From the NCBI GenBank assembly GCA_964036275.1, contig OZ038438.1:14987720-15051719 (forward strand): a stretch of 64,000 bases of DNA, given 5' to 3'. Below the pieces are notes generated by a model. The model was not told the origin of the DNA. It saw only the letters and a list, made by a program, of their open reading frames with translations, and ran no database searches. Below, one piece after another: positions 1 through 11,766 of this stretch; within the stretch, counting starts at the first letter, position 1; the number at the start of each line of letters is the position of its first letter. The position numbers and the translations under genes were made by a program. Source of the stretch: Litoditis marina (lineage: Eukaryota; Nematoda; Chromadorea; Rhabditida; Rhabditidae).

Positions 1-263
1 ATTCCATTACAAACTCATATTTTATAATTGATCAATTTTTCATACGAAACAAAATTGTGTTCGCACCAAAAACTAAAACTATATTATACACCAAACACGA
101 GCCAGTAAAATTTTTCATTCACAATGCGTCACGTGTTTAGTATAGAAAATGTAACCAATAACATCATTAAAATGTCATAGATTAGATATTCGTCTTCAAT
201 TCCGGAAAATATCATCGACACCTTAATATTATAATTTCTCTAATGCTTCCTTGTTGAATTCAG

Positions 264-636
264 ATCAAATGTGAACTGCGGCTGTTATGTCAGTTCGCCT
301 TCAATCTCAACATCAATTTCGAGATTGAGGACATCGAGAAAACTAAAAAGAAGAGCTCCGGATCAATGGTATGTTTTGAGTTTTTTTGATATTTGACTGT
401 GAAAATGGTAGATCATACCGGAAGAGATCGTTATTTGTTGGTGAGACAACGTTAGGGTTGAAATAAAACAAAAAGCTGTAACATGACTTTTCAAGTTTCG
501 GAGTGGAGCGAGGAAGCGCATGATGTCAGCTGCGACGGTGACTTCAGAAGATCGTCAGACGGGCGACCAGCCCCTGCGTCAGGGAGTTACCGACATGCTT
601 GTCAAACACAGCCTATTCAGCTGGGATCTAGGATGA
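264..636 (+). CDS. C-terminal two exons of an unidentified gene
   Basis: Two exons can be read, 264-368 and 496-636. The first is preceded by TTGTTGAATTCAG and ends at ATG|GTATGT. The second follows TTTTCAAG and ends with TGA. Both are in phase 0 and together encode 81 residues. The first exon is hydrophobic then charged (LLCQFAFNLNINFEIEDIEK, then a KTKKKSS stretch). The second is basic at its start (FRSGARKRMM) and ends SLFSWDLG. I do not recognise the family. No further exon was found upstream, so the rest of the gene probably lies left of the window. It converges tail-to-tail with the DOMON gene. A possible ATTAAA poly(A) signal lies about 45 nt after the stop. The open frame across both exons and the splice signals support it, but the second acceptor (CAAG) is weak. 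Confidence 0.55.
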
Positions 637-1357
637 AATGTTCTTGAATCACTAAAATAGTATGTCTCAGGACTCGTTCATTAAAGTTATGAATGAAATC
701 GGCAAATCCTGCTTCACACTATTATTTTCAAATTTCCTTCCAAAATCTTTACTGTCGCAGTAATCTCTGTGAAATATTGTTAGCGTTTGTCATCTACTTA
801 TGTGTACATTATTACTTCGGGTGATTTGTGCTCTCAGCAGTTATTGAACAAAAAATTTGTTTTGCCGGTGTTGCACGAAGAGTGACTGTGGTTAATACCG
901 CGCTCAGACATGGAAATGATCACATCTATATTTAACTTTAGTCTTATTCATTCCACTCTATTTCAGTCTTTCATTTGTAAATGGACTCCTAAAGTATGCA
1001 GTGGAACATTCAAAACCATGTTTTGTAAACCACCAATTAACAGCTAACGTTTATACATGTAACTTTTCATTCGTTCAGTGTCTCGAAAACTCTGAAAAGT
1101 CAACGTAGTAACGACCTGAGCTATATAAGCGTTATATTTCATCTTGGATGGAAGTTCATATTTGCTCATGGCAGCCAAATTACAAAACATATCTTCGAAG
1201 AACAGCAAGCAAAACTATTTATTGTTTTTCTTTATAAAGTGGTATCATAATCATGAACACATATGTATACAAACAAGGCCAATCAACCAATTTGACACAT
1301 GGAATAATTACGACTGAAATCTGAGAGATGTGTTCAGTCTAGTAAAAACTTTTGCAG
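637..1357. other. Intergenic, between two convergent genes
   Basis: AT-rich sequence between the stop codons of the left-edge gene and the DOMON gene. I see no exon or repeat of note. The 69-codon plus-strand frame around 1352-1561 is antisense to the last DOMON exon. Confidence 0.6.
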
Positions 1358-4032
1358 TTACACTCTGCATTGGTCAATGCAAACAGTTCGTCCCATCGGG
1401 GTGTGAATGTGATGGTAGAGGTCTCCTTTGGGGTTCATCCGGTTCAGACCAGCAATGAACTAAAAACTACATTAGAAAATACTTGCAAAACGAATAAATC
1501 ACAACCTTACGTACATGGATGTCTTCTTCTTGGTTTGGTGAAACATATTCTATCTGATTAAACACCGTTCAAAATGTTATCAAAACATTTTCAAATGGGA
1601 CGCTAATTCGTACATATGTGGCCAATATGTTTGCATAAAGTTGGATGTGACTAGTATCAATGGCTAACCACATGAATTTGTTTCGCAAATATAAACATAC
1701 CTGCCAAGTCTGACAGCCCTGTATGGAGGCATCATACGGCGATTCGGTCGAATGTGCTGTCCGCGAGAAAGCGGCGGTGAGAACTCCGTTTGCCAAGCCA
1801 GTGCTCTGCACCTGCACATTGTTGATCTGAAAGACGTTTGCATGAAAACCTTCTGCTCATTTTGATTTCACTGTAGTGTATATTTGGCATGATCTATCAT
1901 ATGAAACAACTCCGGAACTAAATTTTGGAACTGGGGCTAAATTCTACCAACGCTTATACTAACTAATATCCCCGTTACAAAACAAAATACGAGTTAGGCT
2001 GTAAGTGTGACCTCATTAGCCCACGATAACACTTTTGTTTATGATTGCGCAAGTATATAGTATTTTCATTACTATAGTCAGTGGTTTACAGTCACAGTGT
2101 TGTACGGCTTCACGATAGAATCATCCTTCACGTTTTCTATTTATTTTGAGTTTTGTGTGTACAAAAATTTGACAGTTACATACATACGGTAGGTCTAATT
2201 TCCTTTCGTTTTCGCTTGCTCTGAGAATTTTTTGGGAAGAACTTGTTTGGTGCAGACACATTGTAACAATTGCTACTCCGTTTCTTGTTCATGAGTAATG
2301 AGACTGATACAATCGCTCCGTCGCGCTTGTGAAAACACTATAGACCGGAACCATTTAGCACTAATAGAATAACTAAACGAGAGCCTAAAATTTATATCGC
2401 TATTAGCAATGAGATATGAAAATTTCCCGAGCTAATTCGTATTCACCTTAATTAATTTGAATTTATTGATTTGAAATCGGTAAAACTCTCAAAAAATGTG
2501 CAATCGGCGAAAATCTCACAGTTCACGGACTTCGCATGCAAGTGATTCGAGTGATCTTTCAACCGGTTTCTGCGTTAAGCATGCGCATGTGTGAATTCAT
2601 AGTATCACTACAATCGCTATGGTTAATTTGAAGATCAGGTTGCTTAATTCATAACAGTCACACTATTCCCAGACGTGAAACATTACAAAACCTCTCTACA
2701 ACGGAAACCCGAATTCGCTCGGAACAGCGCCAAAACTTATTATCGTTATATAAAAACAGTTACCGGTTCAGAACACGAATGAAATACGTATTAATTGCAC
2801 TACCAGTATTGCCGTGAAAAAAGGCAGATAACGTAAGTCTTTTCTGTTCATAAAAACCTTAAAAGTATCCGCATTTCTTAGTATTTTAGACACTTATTTA
2901 GTTTCGTACACTACTTTAGTATTTTTTAGTATTCTAATCCCGATAAGAACAAATATTCATGATTGTCCTGGGAAGAAGTTTCAGACAATGGCGTATCACT
3001 TACCGATTCTTCACAGTATTGTTAGAGAAACAGAAGAAAGTGGTCAGACCTTTCTCTCATTTGAATCGAGAATAGCTAATTCCGGGATGTTTGCTGAGCG
3101 AGAGCGATGTATTCTAGAATATCCCGGTTTCTTGATGCCATCGAACGTCTCTCAAATTGCGCACTCTTCTGATGCGCAAAAGGGCAATGAGATAGCACAT
3201 GTTTGAGGAGACGCAGGTTGGGATCTGAAAATCGGGATATCCGTGCATACGGTCTTTGAACGAACCCGATCGGGGAAGGGGTTCGTGTATCCGCGTACGT
3301 ATTCATCGGTAATAATCACTCGTCCGTTCATCAGTCGCACCAGTATAACATCAATGCCTTGGGTCTGAAATGTTTTGCCATCATCGGAGAAATATTGGTA
3401 TCATACACTCTGTCCTCAATCACATAAAAGTGTGGCCCCCAAAACAAAATGAAAACCTGAACATAAAGTTTCTAATTATCGCTGTCCAAACTGTTTAATG
3501 GCTGGATGAAGACAGTGTGTTAAAAAGTGACAAACTTTTAAAATCTATTCTACACCCATACTTTGGCGTGAAGCGTGGAATTAACGGTTTTGTATGACTT
3601 ATCGCAATGGAATATTGGTAAATTAATAGTGGAAGAGAACCTACCATTCCTTTGCCAAATCCGATTCCAGTCCATCCTGTCGATCGAGATTGAATACCGG
3701 TCATGGTGAGTCGGAAGTGTACGGTACCAGCTCGGACTCCATAGGTGACATGATAGTTTCCATGAGAAAATGTGCACAGCGAGCCGCAAACTTCTGAATT
3801 TGAACAAAAATGTTTTCAATTGGTCGTCCAGGTATTTCCAAAAGTTTTTGTGAACATTTTTACTGCTCAAACTTTGGTAGTTATCTGTGAAACATACTCT
3901 TCTAAAGGAAATTTTGCCGACGTTAAGCACAACAAACAAAAAATCAGTGGACAAGGAGTAGATGTGACGTCTGTGAACTGAAACTGTACCTGAGATGCCG
4001 ATCGCGAGTAGAAATAGAAGAACACGCGCCAT
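1358..4032 (-). CDS. Secreted single DOMON-domain protein
   Basis: Five minus-strand exons (4032-3990, 3793-3645, 3364-3266, 1826-1701, 1459-1358) join in phase to give 172 aa. Exon 1 encodes a signal peptide (MARVLLFLLAIGIS). The remainder is one DOMON domain: CTFSHGNYHVTYGV at about residues 20-33, GWTGIGFGKGM at about 54-64, then GIDVILVRLMNGRVIITDEY, GYTNPFPD, GVLTAAFSRT and a final Cys-containing tail (CQTWQ, VCIDQCRV). DOMON domains are extracellular beta-sandwiches that bind haem or sugars in several proteins; nematodes have stand-alone versions like this. Ligand and role are unknown here. The third donor (GTTCGT) is weak and precedes a 1.4 kb intron, but the domain reads continuously across it. 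No transmembrane segment follows, so secretion is expected. The next minus-strand gene, the Ig/FN3 gene, lies upstream. Confidence 0.9.
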
Positions 4033-4605
4033 CTCAAAATATGAGCGGAACATGTGCGCTTTTCCTTTTAAAACCGCGACGCCCACCGATTATTGTTACA
4101 CCTTATAAGAACTTGGACCACATTAGGCAACCTCCCGTTTGAACAAAACATTTTTACAACTCAAAGTTGAACAATCATATCAACCGAACTGAATCATCAG
4201 GTTTGCTAAATTGCCAAGAACAAGAGTGAACGGCACTTAGTGAAATTACAAAAGTGATAATATGTCGCGAGCTCGAGGAATACAAAAAATAGTGTTCGTA
4301 ATTTTCTGTGTTGATAAAAAAAGGACCTGAAGATCCTGGTTTGCTGTTTTCCCTAAACACTTGATCTTCGTCTCGTTTATTTTCAATTCGTCAAATTTAG
4401 AACGTCGTTCTGCTCGCTCAAAAGTGTTACTAAATCAATGCATCATCAGTTTGACAAACATTAGTCAAGATATTATATCTATCCATTTAAAAAAATCTGG
4501 AACTCATAGTATCGTGCGTGAAACATGCCACGGATCGTATTGCCGTACCTTCAATTTCCCGTTAATTCTAACATTGTTTCTTCGCGCTGTGAACTTTGGT
4601 CCTTC

Positions 4606-7600
4606 CTAGTTCAAAAAGCATGAAGCAAGAAGTTGAGAGAACACCATAGTGGGGTACATGAATGTGTTGAATGAATACTGAAAATCATAAACTGGTTTTA
4701 AGGGTTCGTTTTAGATTTGGTGAACGATAATCGATATTTTATTGCATACTTTTAAAATAAAGCATCCATCATCTGTAAAAACATGAAAAATGACACTCCT
4801 CCGTCAATCAGTAATAAATCACAAGAGAGGCAAGACATTGAAAACCACACCGATGTGAGAGATGTATTGTTAGAAAAATGAGGAATCTGTGTGATCGGTA
4901 ATCGTAACATGAAATGAAAGCATACTACAAGCATGGAAGTGAACGCAATGGACAGGTAATATGTAGAAAGTCTTGAATAATCGAAAGAGAAACGCCATGG
5001 AGCTCATATCTGTGCGACATAGAAGCTCATGAGACGGAAAATATCACCAGCTTCTATCTAAAGTGAAAGCAGAAAAGTGAAAGCGTGATAAACAGCACTA
5101 AAAGAAAACATACGAGAGCGAACGAATGTCGTCACCTAATTACTGGGAAAAAAGAGACAAGTATCACCTATGTATGTACCAATATATAAAAACTCTGAAA
5201 AAACCTGAGTTCTGGTCATTCGTTGATTTCAAACCCAAAGTAGAACTCGAGAAAGAACTGCAAAGTGAGGTACACAAAATGGCAGAACAAATCGAAACGA
5301 AGATGCAATTCTTAGAGCCAGCAAAGGAGAAGAGCGACACCCGAAAACACGAATGTGGACGATGACGAGGAAGTATCTGAAAATATTCGTAAACAAAACT
5401 GTATGTAAATGTACCCTTTTCATCTGAAAAATTAGTTAAGTGTGAACTATTTAATAAATTATGTAATGATACAAACAAATGCCGGTGACATAAAATGATC
5501 GGAATTATCGAAATGTCATACCTGCTCCACCTTCCGGAACGGACACAGTTACGTAATCTTTGGCGAATGAGCCCCATCCAAGAGCATTTCTCGCTTTCAA
5601 CTGAAATGAAAGATTGTTATTCCGTAGAGCAAATGGGAAACTGACTTCTTCGGGGCAAACAAAGATTTCTCAGCTTTGAACTGTGTTCGGTTGATTCGAC
5701 AGAGTGACGTCACATTTGTGATATATCAGACTTTTCACGGTTCCTCCGTGAAATATCCAAATTTCTTATGACACTGTGCCGTATTCGGAATTGTTTTGTT
5801 CAACTACAGAGCGCGGATATATTTTCACTACCATGCTCGAACATGATTGATGTGCTATCAATAACAAAGAACGATATGTTTCCGGACAGGTTGAATATTT
5901 TAGTGTTCTTGAAACTAAGAAATTACCTGGATTTGATACGTAACTCCTGCTTCCACATAGGGCAGCACAGAAACCTCATGCTCCCATTCGTCTGATCCAG
6001 TTTTGTCAGCTGTAAGGACGAAGTAATGAGAACTCATAGTCAACTCCAAAATCATTGAAGATATTGAGAAAATAACGTAAAATAGCAATCATTGAGGCTC
6101 ACATTTGTGCACTCGCACGTTCTCATGCTTCGCCCAATCGTCCTGTTTTTCCAATCGGAAATAGACTCGGTATTCCAGAACGGGCTCCATTGCTCGCACT
6201 TTCCACGATAGATTTGTCTCGTCCATTGACAACTCTGGAGGGCCTGGTCGTCCTGAAAAACAATAAAATATGTTATTATTTCAATTTTCATCATTTTTCA
6301 AGCTTTCACTTGCGTGATAAATCATCAACATCAAGCTTCAGTGGAAAGGTTGCAGATAAAAAGGCCGAAAGAGTTGGAATTTCAATGCTATACTGTAATT
6401 CACCAACTAGCTCGAAACATAACTACGTCCTAATCAGTTGCTAGAATATCATAGTATCTATCTCTCTTCCTCTATCTCACTTCTCTCGTTCTTTGTTTTG
6501 CTCTTACGGTAACTGGGAGTGAAAAGGACTGAAAACTAATATGACATTCGTAAGACTAGGAACTAGAATTTGTTTTATTCCTTACATGCTATTCGATTTA
6601 CTAAACTGTTGCAACAGGATGGATCTAAACCTCTCTATTCTCTATCTTTTACGGTTCCAACAAACTTTCCCCAACTCTGAACTGCATTACGTAGTCGACC
6701 TCAGCAGCAACATTCTCTGCGCGCTACGCACTTCTCAATAGATTCAGAACAAAGGATGTTTGGTTTCGCTGCATAGAACCGCGATTGTTTGCAATTGTAC
6801 CCCATCAATTATTCCCGTGTTGTGACACCTTGCAGAAACATACACAATTAGCGTTAGTAAATGGAACATTACTACTGATGGGGATAATTTGCATTTTCAA
6901 TGTGGTGTGTATGCAGCTTTTATGTATTAATTTTGAACTAACCGCTGACGTGCACAACATCCTGATCATGGCCCAAGTTGTTAGATGCTCGACAAGTATA
7001 GTCGCCGAACATTTCCTGCAAAAATAAATGTTTTTATGGATATTTTATGGTTGTTTCAAGTTTGAAACTATAGATTGGTAGATGCAAACCTCCGTAATAT
7101 CCGCGAGAAGCAGCGTGCTGATAGTGTGATTTGAAACTCGTTTGGCAGATTGGCCAGCCTGTTTGAACTTCTTCTCCGAGAACTGAAAAACACAGGAATT
7201 TCTACAATTTGTTTCAGAAAATCCTTGAATGAAATGAACGATTCAGAGTTTGTCACAATTCTTTAAAAACTGAAAATTCACATCTGTAATGACATTTGAA
7301 TGGAACACCCACATTGATTTTGTAGCCGTTGAAGAGCCATTCTGCTTGGGGAGCTGGTGTTCCATCGTACTTGCATGAAAGACTAATTTCCTGACCTCTC
7401 CGGACAGGAATGAAGGACTCTTCCATCTCCACCCAAGGAGCTTCTAAACCAGGTTATCATGTTGAAAAACGTCATGTGTACAACAATCTCGGTGTTTCTC
7501 AGATCCATGTGGTTCAGAGAAAGATAGAAAAGCTATCTAAGTTCACGTCTATAATCTCAGGTGAGAAAATATGTTAATGGTTTTCTTTGCAAAAACATTG

Positions 7601-10600
7601 TAACTACTCACGAAATTTAAAATTTCGTTTTCCCTTCTGGAGTGTTGAATAACTATACACTCTACTCACTCTCCTAAATCTATTGTTTTCCCACGAAAGA
7701 GGCCAGATAGGGCGGTTAACCGTCTAAGGCAGCTGCAGATGGCCCGTCGCTTTTGTGCGTCAAGAAAGACTCGGTTTCGAGAAACAATGTGCTGGCAGCT
7801 GCACCGTTACTCCTCACAAACATTGATTCATCCAACCGAAATTGCTGCTTCAACACTTTCGAAAATGAACATCACTACACAATCACGACATGCAAACTCA
7901 CTCGGTGTTACTCCTTCCTCGAGCGGGTCTGCAAAGGTTTTAGTTCACTCAAGCATGCCAAACTTCGAAAAAAGTCAAAATGATTGAAAAATTAGTTATC
8001 CAGAACAACACGGTTATCCAGTTAAGATTGTTTCCACAATCGTAATGTGTACAAATGTTTCTAATAAACTTATTACGTTTCCATATGCTTCTGAACGTAT
8101 CATTCATATTTCCGAGGTTTTGGCGCAGCAGCGTTGAAATATGTCAATTAGCGGCAACAGTTTTTCATGTTATTGCCGACGAACGAGCGTATGAAAACCA
8201 CACCACATGCTCTATTATTCTGGAACACCACATGATCAACGGCAATTAGCTGCAGGTTTACTATTCTGCTGGCGAAGTTGGATGAAAACTGTTAACATTC
8301 CACAACACGCTCACGCTGCCAATGCAGGAACTGTTATATTGTTAGTCAAATGCACAGTCACGTGAAACATGTTTAACACAGCAGAACTCAGAAACGTGCA
8401 ATGACGAAAGTGCACGATGCCTTATTAGAATGCTAACTTCACGTGACTATTCAATTGACTTCTAGTATAATGAAATACTCACCGTTCACCTGGATGTCGA
8501 TAATGGCTGAATCACTACCAGCCACATTTCTGGCGGTACAAACATACTCCCCAGTATGAGAGTGCGCTGCTTTGGAAATTACCATATGTTGATTTCGTAG
8601 AGTAACTCCAGCGGGCATAGAACCACCCTGAATCAGAGATTCTTTGAAAAATTGAAAAACTTGAAACCCACCAACGTGTTTTAGTTGCGGTGAAACAGAA
8701 TAATGTTCGTACGCAAATGAGTACGCGGCGGTTCACATTGTTTGATGTGATATTTTAAATATAATATAGAGTTGAAGAGTTAAAAGAACGCATTTATTGT
8801 TTCTCATGTAATCTTCTAGTTATGGCTTCACTACGTTCTATGCGTGCAATTTTAGGTCTAATTTGAGGGATAGTTCAAATGTGTTTTGATAGCCTGTGAT
8901 CGAGCTTATTGCCGGTTCCTGAGGGAGTAGTTTTGTCGGCAATTCGACACCCCGAGACGCAATTATAAGCTAATAAGAACGATTGCTCGATTGGCAGATC
9001 CGGATTATCAGGGCGCCCTGATCCTACTTGATTGCTGCCTTCGCTCATTAGACATCATAACAAATGAACATCAAGTAGTCGTGTTCGCACAATCTAATTA
9101 CAAGCCCGAGTATTGGAGCCAGATAGGTATCGAAAGGTTGAAGGAAAACACGAAATACAACTTTGCATGAGAATGCACGCCATTTTGTTCATTTAGTTTT
9201 AACGTACCATTGTTCATATTGGATAATTAGCCAAGTTTAAACAGAAACATTTACTCATCTCATTCTATATATTCATCTGTCTCATACCTCTGCTTTTTTG
9301 AAAAGTTCAGATTCAACCACCTTTTTCTCCCATTTCACAACTGGGGTGGGATTTCCTTTCACATGGCATCGGACCACGATATTTGTCTCATCAACGTTCA
9401 CATTGTACACGGAACTGTCAGGGGATAGAGACACAACGGGCGGACCTAGAATTGAGAATGTTTATCAAGTTCCCCATTTGTTTCACATTCCCGACAAGTG
9501 TTGAGGCGAGTCGCAGTTATTGTACATGTTTACAATTTGCTCGCAAGCGCTCCCACCGACTTTTTGATTCATTAGTACACACAGATAAGAAAAACATGCA
9601 CGCAGTCAGCCATTCATCATGCATTTTTCTGTTATATGTTGCTCGAGACAATCGGACACATGAGCTCTATACAACGGATACAAGGCCAGAATGCACGTAT
9701 ATCTGTTTTTATTATTTCAGTGGGGCTCATTTTTTTTAACTTATGTATCGCTGCAGAAAGGTTCAGCAGGGGCAAAGCTAGATTTTGTAACACAACATTT
9801 TACCGTTTTTCTTCGATTTTCAAGTGAGAGTTAGTTCTAACAATTATAAATTAGTTGTTGGGCCAGTCAGTTCGATGCTGCTATGGATGGAGGATCTGAC
9901 CTCCGCAACTATATAATGATTAATGAGCAATAAGTATATGCGCAACGATGGTGGACGCTGATAAGGAAACGACCACAGCTTTCCGATTCCAATATAAGTT
10001 TCGAGTGCAGTTTCGAAGGTCGAGAAGAATACTCATTTAAAACAGAAAGTTGTCAAAGCCAGACCAAAACCGCACTAAAAAAAGGAAAACACAAAGGCGT
10101 AACTCATTTTTGAACTGGTTTTTGAAAGTTGCTCCGATAATTTTGGTATGAAAGTTAATAAAAGTGTGATAGAAACAATGAAAAAAAACAGAAAACTCAC
10201 TGTGTACAATTACTTTGTGTGTGACTTCCATCTCGGGATCAGTGATTGCGCACGAGTACATGGAGTTGTCAATTGGTTCGACTGATTTGATAGTCAGTGT
10301 CGAGTTCTGGAAACAAATTTGACTCATATTTTATGAAAGACAAGTTTCGTTCAATGTCATTTTTGATGGCCGACTGAGGAATGCGTGCATGTCATGTGTC
10401 TCGATTTACTATCATGATTACGTGTATCTGCAAGGTACCGCAACACAATACGACTCTCGAATCTGATACGAGTGAACGAACCCTCGGAGAAATATTATGA
10501 ATGTGCTCTTTCTCTCTCTTTCTCTCTTCTTCTCGCGCTTCATCTCCTCCCCCCCCCTGCGTTCTTCATCTCTCTTTCTTGTTTCGTGAGTGAAAATACA

Positions 10601-10975
10601 AGATACATAATTCTCGATTAATTTATAGATGTCGTTTTACTCACCGGGCCCTCTCTGGTGACCACGTATCGGTCATCATTGCTCAATTGTTCATCATCCA
10701 CGAACATGGGATCTTCGTTCCGCTTCCAAATAATCGTGTCATCGTCTGCCAGATCTTGAATATAGCAAGGCAGTTCCACCGTTTCCTGCTCAATTACCTG
10801 AAAAAACCGCCTTCAATTGGAAAGCACCAAAATAAGAAGTGAATCTATGTTATATCATTGAAATTGGGCAATAATTCGGTTATCCCCAACAACTTACTGT
10901 GAATGTTTTGCCCTGCGTGACAATCTTTTGTGTAGCAACGATTCCAACAAGAACGAATAACCCAGTCCACCGCAT
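4606..10975 (-). CDS. Ig/fibronectin-III cell-surface protein, RIG-3/NCAM-like, probable GPI anchor
   Basis: Thirteen exons agree in phase and give 449 aa: 10975-10898, 10797-10645, 10306-10201, 9445-9288, 8627-8483, 7443-7307, 7182-7090, 7015-6943, 6252-6103, 6009-5927, 5600-5522, 4772-4750 and 4677-4606. Exon 1 is a signal peptide (MRWTGLFVLVGIVATQ). Three Ig domains follow (VELPCYIQ...YSCAITD; VVRCHVKGNP...YVCTARNVAGS; ISLSCKYDGTPAP...GDYTCRASNNLG), then one FN3 domain (GRPGPPELSMDETNLSWKV...YQIQLKARNALGWGSFAKDY). The end, SFNTFMYPTMVFSQLLASCFLN, is a hydrophobic tail without a basic anchor, as in GPI-anchored proteins. Size and order resemble C. elegans RIG-3, a GPI-linked neuronal protein; orthology is inferred. 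The last two exons, a 23-nt micro-exon and the tail exon, are the least certain. If the micro-exon is read through instead, the protein ends after a short non-hydrophobic tail. Confidence 0.9.
10503..10575. repeat. Pyrimidine-rich low-complexity tract
   Basis: CT-rich simple sequence (TCTCTCTTTC-type units, then a run of nine C's) inside intron 2 of the Ig/FN3 gene. Confidence 0.85.
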
Positions 10976-11684
10976 TCAGACTGTAAATGGGAGTTGAACA
11001 CTACACTGAGTACCAACACCTTCGTGTGAAAATCGGCAGAACGGTCCACGAAAACACAAAACGGAACCAATCAAAGCAATCGACAATGAAACAACGCGAT
11101 GAATTGAACGTTAGGCTCGTGGGAAAGTTGTAGGCGAATGTTTGAGGAAAGCAAAGATGTTAAGTTGGGTGTTTCTTTGAAACAGCTACGTAAACAGAGT
11201 GGTTGTTGATGGAGCAAGCGAAAGAGATCTAAGATCTGCCTATAGGGTAATCCTGGACGGCCGCACTCGGGTCACTAAACAATGTGAATTGAGGATTTGC
11301 GCGCACATCATCATGATCTGCCTTCGCTGATCAGGCTTGGCAAGAAAACAACTAACAAAGTTTCGAATGATAAAACATAATATACTGAAATCTTTGAAAA
11401 AACCGAAGTAGACGAAGTTTGATACAGAATCAGCTATTTCAACCAGTCATTATATCTGGAATTCAAGTAGTAGGCTGGCTAGATGTGTAAATAAAAGAGA
11501 CATTCATATCAGTTATAAATTAGTTATCACTGTCAATTCCATGTTCGATTGCGATTGACCATTGCCTACCGTACATAAAACAATACATATAGTTTGAGAA
11601 AGTCTGATTTAGAGCAGGGAAGATGTATCAGAGTGAAAGAAAGAACGAGAGAATAAGAGAGGAAGAAATAGAGAGAGAGAAAGA

Positions 11685-11766
<82 letters not shown>

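Noticed and set aside
3550..4086. 178-codon minus-strand open frame
   Set aside because: It spans DOMON exons 1 and 2 and the intron between them, partly in a wrong frame. The spliced model gives a proper signal peptide and domain.
5164..5577. 137-codon minus-strand open frame
   Set aside because: Out of frame with the FN3 exon at 5600-5522; no domain.
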